Positions 5,186-7,941 of a stretch of 7,941 bases of DNA are shown piece after piece. Each line of letters starts with the position of its first letter. Within the stretch, counting starts at the first letter, position 1. The DNA lies in contig DIGC01000041.1 of the NCBI GenBank assembly GCA_002419445.1, positions 5,568-13,508 on the forward strand, read 5' to 3'. Both the position numbers and the translations under genes were made by a program. Source of the DNA: Caryophanales bacterium UBA5732 (lineage in GTDB: Bacteria; Bacillota_I; Bacilli_A; Izemoplasmatales; Hujiaoplasmataceae). The notes under the pieces were generated by a model. That model was not told the DNA's origin. It saw only the letters and a list, made by a program, of their open reading frames with translations, and did no database searches.

Positions 5186-7600
5186 GTAATTGATTGGGAT
5201 ACCAAACTGCATAATTTCCCGCCAAACTGGAATCCAAACAGTGATGTCATCAGCCAGTGGCAAGGTGATATAGTTACCATTACCCAATTGACCAAATTCA
5301 TTGCTGCCCCAAACATATAATCTTCCTGACGATGATAATGCTACAGAATGGAAATGGCCATCGGCGATTTCCATCATGGTTTCATCATTTGCCAATAAGA
5401 ATGTATCGGTAATATCCATCGGTGTTGAACGATTTTGGAAAGTCCCATCTCCCAGTTGTCCGGCAAAGTTATTTCCCCATGACAATATATTGCCAAGTGA
5501 AGTTATTCCCAAAGAATAATCACCGGACGCAACGATATTTTCTATCGTTTCACCAGTTTCTAAAGTGAAAATATTTGTAATTTCATAAGGACTAGATGTC
5601 GACATACCAATGTCAACACATCCCAATTGGCTTCGAGAATTATCACCCCAGCCAAAAACTCTACCCGTAGAGGTAATTGCAAATGAATGTCTTGAACCCG
5701 CGATCATCTTTTCGATTGTTTCACCAACTGAAAGTGCAAATAAAGAAGATATTTCTGTCGGTACCTGAACATCAATTAGTGTAGCATTTCCAATTTGACC
5801 ATATTCATTATGCCCCCAGGCAAAGATTCTACCGTTGGAGGCAGTAGCGAATGTATGCCAGCCGCCGGCTGAAATATCAGTGATATATTCACCGCTCGCA
5901 AGCCCAAATGCAGCAGTTATTTCAACAGGTAAGTTTCTATCCAAGATTTCCAATGTTCCCAACTGATTGAAATAATCTCCACCCCAAGCGAATATTCGAT
6001 TATTTGATGTGATTGCATACATATGATAAAAGCCTGGAATCACTTTTACAATCTTTTCATCACCGACAAGCGGAAAATTAGCAGTAATGTCAATTGGTGT
6101 GGAACTGTTAACGAAATTGCCGTTGGCCAATTGACCATTATAATTATATCCCCATGAAAACAAACGATGATAGGACGTAAGCGTATATGAATTATAGAAA
6201 CCACAAGCTATCTGAATCAAGTCTTCATCGTCAGCTAGATTTAATTGATCTGTAATATCAATAGCCATTGGTCTATTGATCGTCGTACCGTCTCCAATTT
6301 GGCCATAATTATTTTGACCAAAGGCATATAGCCTGCCGTTTGTCGAAATTGCTAAGGTGTGATTTCCACCTGAAGCAATTTCCTTAAAGTTTACTTGACC
6401 TAAATCATAGAATGTCAAAACATAGGAATCATCATGTTCCCCTAACAAACCATTAATCAAGTCATTTAGCCATTGTTCTTCTGTCCCTAAATAAGTTGGA
6501 TTGTATTTTAAATAGATTTCATAAGCTGATAGACCATCAGCGCCATCACTTCCAGCTAATAGTGACAGTTCAATTAAATTTAACCATTCGGCATCACCAA
6601 TGTATTGCCACTGAATGAAACCTTCAAAAATTCTAAAGGTTACTTCACTTCCGTCTTTTCCCGCAAGACTAGCCAAATCAATTAAATTGATCCAATCTGT
6701 ATCGCCTTCATGTTGCCACTGGATGTAACCGTCAATAACTTGTAAAAGCACTTCTGCCCCAGATTCACCGGTAGCACCGGTCAAAGTATCAAGCGATATG
6801 AGATTGTACCATTCCGCTTCTCCTTCGTATTGCCACACGATGTTATTGTCAATCACTTGTAATATAATTTCTTTACCAGCTGGACCGGTTTCACCTTGAA
6901 GACCAGTCAAGCTATCCAAAGAAATAAGATTGACCCATGCCAAATCGCCAGTGTATTGCCACTGAATATACCCTTCAGCCACTTGGAAGATAACTTCTTG
7001 GCCATCTATTCCTGGGTTACCCATCAATAAGTCCAAAGAGATTAGATTATTCCATATTTCTTGTTCTTCACTCTTCCATTGGATATAACCTTCTTCAACT
7101 TGTAAGACAACTGCACTTCCGGCTGGGCCAATCAATTCTTCGATTGTTATCAAGTTATTCCAGACATCACTGCCTACTTGACTCCATTGAATGACTCCGG
7201 CTTCGATCTGTAAGACAACTGAAGCACCATCTTCACCTTGAGCTCCGGTAAGAGTAGCTAAATCTAATAAATTGGTCCAGGCAATATCATCATCATATTG
7301 CCACTGTAGATATCCTAAGTCTACCCTCAGCAACACTTCTCGTCCATCTTCTCCCGGTACACCTTGTGGGCCGGTGATGGATTCCAACCATTCTTCATAT
7401 GTTCCTGTAAATGATCCACTAGCAACAACCAAATTATAAATTGCCAGCATCTGATCATTCAGTTCACCTTCAGTTGTGATGGTTTCATTTGTTGATTCGG
7501 TCGTTATGACTGTTGTAGGGTTAGTTGTTTTATTTGAGCAACCGATAAAAAGTATTAATAAAAGTAAAGTAAAAAGCATGAGCATAATCTGTTTTTTCAT
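3785..7600 (-). CDS. Large surface lipoprotein: collagen-like/IQW repeats, RCC1 propeller, Flg_new repeats
   Basis: The frame is open from an ATG at 7690, but the Met at 7598-7600 is preferred: it follows GGAGG (7609-7613) by eight bases and starts a lipoprotein signal peptide, MKK plus a Leu-rich core ending in LFIGC with the lipidated Cys at residue 21. The 1271-residue product then has a Thr-rich linker (22-45); a short module at 51-77 with YEEWLESITG; seven collagen-linked IQW modules (77-356); a related closing module (357-387, SAYEIYLKYNP and TEEQWLNDLINGLLG); seven RCC1 repeats (about 405-788), enough for one closed seven-bladed propeller; and seven Listeria-Bacteroides repeats (806-1271) ending in LYAKW one residue before the stop. 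There is no LPXTG motif or C-terminal membrane anchor, so only the N-terminal lipid should hold it to the outer face of the membrane. The likely role is adhesion or binding of host, cell or polymer ligands; the ligand is unknown. It appears monocistronic, with a possible promoter near 7735-7762. Confidence 0.92.
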   Translation of the reverse strand: MKKQIMLMLFTLLLLILFIGCSNKTTNPTTVITTESTNETITTEGELNDQMLAIYNLVVASGSFTGTYEEWLESITGPQGVPGEDGREVLLRVDLGYLQWQYDDDIAWTNLLDLATLTGAQGEDGASVVLQIEAGVIQWSQVGSDVWNNLITIEELIGPAGSAVVLQVEEGYIQWKSEEQEIWNNLISLDLLMGNPGIDGQEVIFQVAEGYIQWQYTGDLAWVNLISLDSLTGLQGETGPAGKEIILQVIDNNIVWQYEGEAEWYNLISLDTLTGATGESGAEVLLQVIDGYIQWQHEGDTDWINLIDLASLAGKDGSEVTFRIFEGFIQWQYIGDAEWLNLIELSLLAGSDGADGLSAYEIYLKYNPTYLGTEEQWLNDLINGLLGEHDDSYVLTFYDLGQVNFKEIASGGNHTLAISTNGRLYAFGQNNYGQIGDGTTINRPMAIDITDQLNLADDEDLIQIACGFYNSYTLTSYHRLFSWGYNYNGQLANGNFVNSSTPIDITANFPLVGDEKIVKVIPGFYHMYAITSNNRIFAWGGDYFNQLGTLEILDRNLPVEITAAFGLASGEYITDISAGGWHTFATASNGRIFAWGHNEYGQIGNATLIDVQVPTEISSLFALSVGETIEKMIAGSRHSFAITSTGRVFGWGDNSRSQLGCVDIGMSTSSPYEITNIFTLETGETIENIVASGDYSLGITSLGNILSWGNNFAGQLGDGTFQNRSTPMDITDTFLLANDETMMEIADGHFHSVALSSSGRLYVWGSNEFGQLGNGNYITLPLADDITVWIPVWREIMQFGIPINYRILPERDGFNFLGWYYEPIFFTLSQSSYMTAGNVNLYARWEVLDTFVIDYVSNGGTYINSDLVFEGSILELPTNPIRTGYSFAGWYVDSELLNSYEVIAPVVSAFTLYAKWDINQYQIDFEENGGTEVAPIIQDYATIVLPPLAPTREGYTFSGWYANITLTTPYVFTTIPAENITLYAMWTANIYTIILESNGGSYVAPIIQPYESIVNAPADPTRTGYTFSGWYSDIELLVQYTFTTMPLGDIVLYAKWTINQYTITFDSTGGSEVVSITQDYDTTIEKPLDPTRLNYSFVDWYTDIILTTPYVFTTMPASNITLYAKWLGDSYVVTFDGNTGDIPSPTSISVTYGSPYGTLATVTKTGYIFLGWFTEAIGGVQITSATIVTTTSDYTLYAQWAIGTFTIDFEENDGTVVTPITQEYGTTVLAPTNPTKDGFTFDGWYIDIGLTTLYTFTTMPAENIILYAKWI
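5237..6388 (-). repeat. Seven RCC1 repeats, predicted beta-propeller, in the lipoprotein
   Basis: Residues about 405-788 hold seven repeats of the form [AS]GG.H..AI.S.GR.[FY].WG.N..GQ[IL]G. Conserved cores start at residues 410, 466, 522, 578, 634, 691 and 747, a period of 56 with a single 57. Between cores each repeat has a similar link, P..IT..F.L...E.I. Seven is the number needed for a closed RCC1 propeller, a scaffold for protein or ligand binding. Confidence 0.92.
6533..7372 (-). repeat. Seven collagen-linked IQW modules in the lipoprotein
   Basis: Residues 77-356 alternate short Gly-X-Y tracts (such as GPQGVPGEDG, GAQGEDG, GLQGETGPAG) with a module of the form EV.LQV..GYIQWQY.GD..W.NLI.L..L. 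There are seven modules. Their conserved first Trp lies at residues 100, 139, 175, 214, 256, 295 and 331. Such units occur in surface proteins and tail fibres of low-GC bacteria and their phages; the exact role is not known to me. Each Gly-X-Y tract is too short for a stable triple helix alone. Confidence 0.88.
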
Positions 7601-7608
7601 GGTTCTAA

Positions 7609-7613
7609 CCTCC
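7609..7613 (-). promoter_or_regulatory. Ribosome binding site that fixes the lipoprotein start
   Basis: GGAGG on the minus strand stands eight bases before the ATG at 7598-7600. It decides against the upstream in-frame ATG at 7690, which would put 30 residues in front of the signal peptide and bury it. Confidence 0.85.
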
Positions 7614-7734
7614 ATATTAAATACCATTTTTTCTAAAATAATCAAATTACTCCATAAGAAAAAAGCACATTCATGTAATATTAAATGCATAAGTTTAGCA
7701 ACGCGATGAAGTTTAAATTAAGTATCCATTTATA

Positions 7735-7762
7735 ATTATAAACCTATATATTTAGAAAGCAA
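7735..7762 (-). promoter_or_regulatory. Candidate promoter of the lipoprotein gene
   Basis: On the minus strand a perfect TATAAT (7735-7740) follows TTGCTT (7757-7762) with a 16-nt spacer, predicting a leader of about 128 nt. An overlapping alternative is TTGTCA (7767-7772) with TATATA (7745-7750), also 16 nt apart. The region is very AT-rich, so chance matches are likely. Confidence 0.4.
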
Positions 7763-7796
7763 TATATGACAATTATAAATGTATATAAAAATTAAA

Positions 7797-7837
7797 GATT
7801 TACTTTCAAAAAAGTAATCTGGCGATTATCGTTTCGC
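7797..7837 (-). terminator. Two further hairpins, possibly backup terminators for a gene to the right
   Basis: One stem (7797-7806 with 7811-7819) has 9 bp with one bulged T, and is followed on the minus strand by TTTAATTTTTATAT. Before it in transcription order lies GCGA/TCGC (7822-7825, 7834-7837). The latter looks like a decayed copy of the hairpin at 7904-7928. Both are weaker than that one. Confidence 0.3.
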
Positions 7838-7903
7838 TTCACTTTATTCATAATAATAACTATTAATTATTTTAAGAATCAAATTTAGGTGTAAAAAATA
7901 AAA

Positions 7904-7928
7904 AAATCAGCGATTATTCGCTGACTTT
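7904..7928. terminator. Intrinsic terminator, probably for a minus-strand gene past the right edge
   Basis: TCAGCG (7907-7912) pairs with CGCTGA (7917-7922 region, loop included), and beyond an A-C mismatch the stem continues as AAA/TTT. The minus strand then reads ATTTTTTTATTTTTT, a strong T tract; the plus strand reads CTTTATTTTT. No plus-strand gene precedes it, so a minus-strand gene beyond 7941 is the likely user. The minus strand at the edge reads CCA GCT TAA, with TAA at 7933-7935, which could be that gene's end. Confidence 0.75.
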
Positions 7929-7941
7929 ATTTTTAAGCTGG

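Noticed and set aside
5116..5316. Minus-strand ORF of 66 codons in another frame of the lipoprotein gene
   Set aside because: It fully overlaps the real frame, which has clear RCC1 and Flg_new repeats.
5301..5519. Plus-strand ORF of 72 codons inside the RCC1 region
   Set aside because: It is a shadow of the repeat-coding frame without RBS or recognisable product.
3785..7600. CRISPR array or tandem DNA repeats suggested by the periodic sequence
   Set aside because: The period is whole codons of degenerate protein repeats, not near-identical short repeats with unique spacers.
7601..7690. N-terminal extension of 30 residues on the lipoprotein frame, from the ATG at 7690
   Set aside because: It has no ribosome binding site and would place 30 residues before an evident lipoprotein signal peptide; the ATG at 7598-7600 has GGAGG at the right distance.
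7476..7709. Plus-strand ORF of 77 codons opposite the lipoprotein N-terminus
   Set aside because: It is antisense to the signal peptide and linker; its hydrophobic look comes from the complement of the signal-peptide codons, and there is no RBS.

Overview
The window is AT-rich DNA from a low-GC bacterium. The type of its surface lipoprotein, the U32 protein and the compact hairpin-T terminators suggest the Firmicutes/Tenericutes border (Acholeplasma-, Izemoplasma- or Erysipelotrichia-like). The genetic code looks standard: Trp is written TGG many times, and the large gene ends in TGA. The taxon is inferred from style only; there is no rRNA or marker gene.

Layout, left to right: (1) 1-816, plus strand, the 3' part of an unrecognised protein, probably cut by the window edge. 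(2) 840-864, a bidirectional terminator between convergent genes. (3) 868-3186, minus strand, a long U32-family protein (RlhA-like, with DUF3656 and a second cysteine-bearing half), probably an RNA-hydroxylation factor rather than a protease. (4) 3187-3784, a 600-base gap that is not empty. It holds a minus-strand transcription unit of about 290 nt with a near-consensus promoter (TTGCAA-17-TATGAT), a hairpin at the predicted 5' end, further hairpins, a 15-codon ORF behind a strong ribosome binding site, and an intrinsic terminator. Two nested 7-bp helices can hide both the ribosome binding site and the start codon of the small ORF. This is the best candidate here for an undescribed element. 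(5) 3785-7600, minus strand, a 1271-residue lipoprotein made of three repeat arrays: seven collagen-linked IQW modules, seven RCC1 propeller blades and seven Listeria-Bacteroides (Flg_new) repeats. (6) 7601-7941, the leader and a candidate promoter of the lipoprotein, then hairpins that probably terminate a minus-strand gene beyond the right edge.

The genes show no common pathway. The U32 gene and the lipoprotein are transcribed in the same direction but are separated by the small RNA unit and its terminator, so they are probably independent. The small unit could be a stand-alone RNA, a dual-function RNA, or a long conditional leader of the U32 gene; sequence alone does not decide this.
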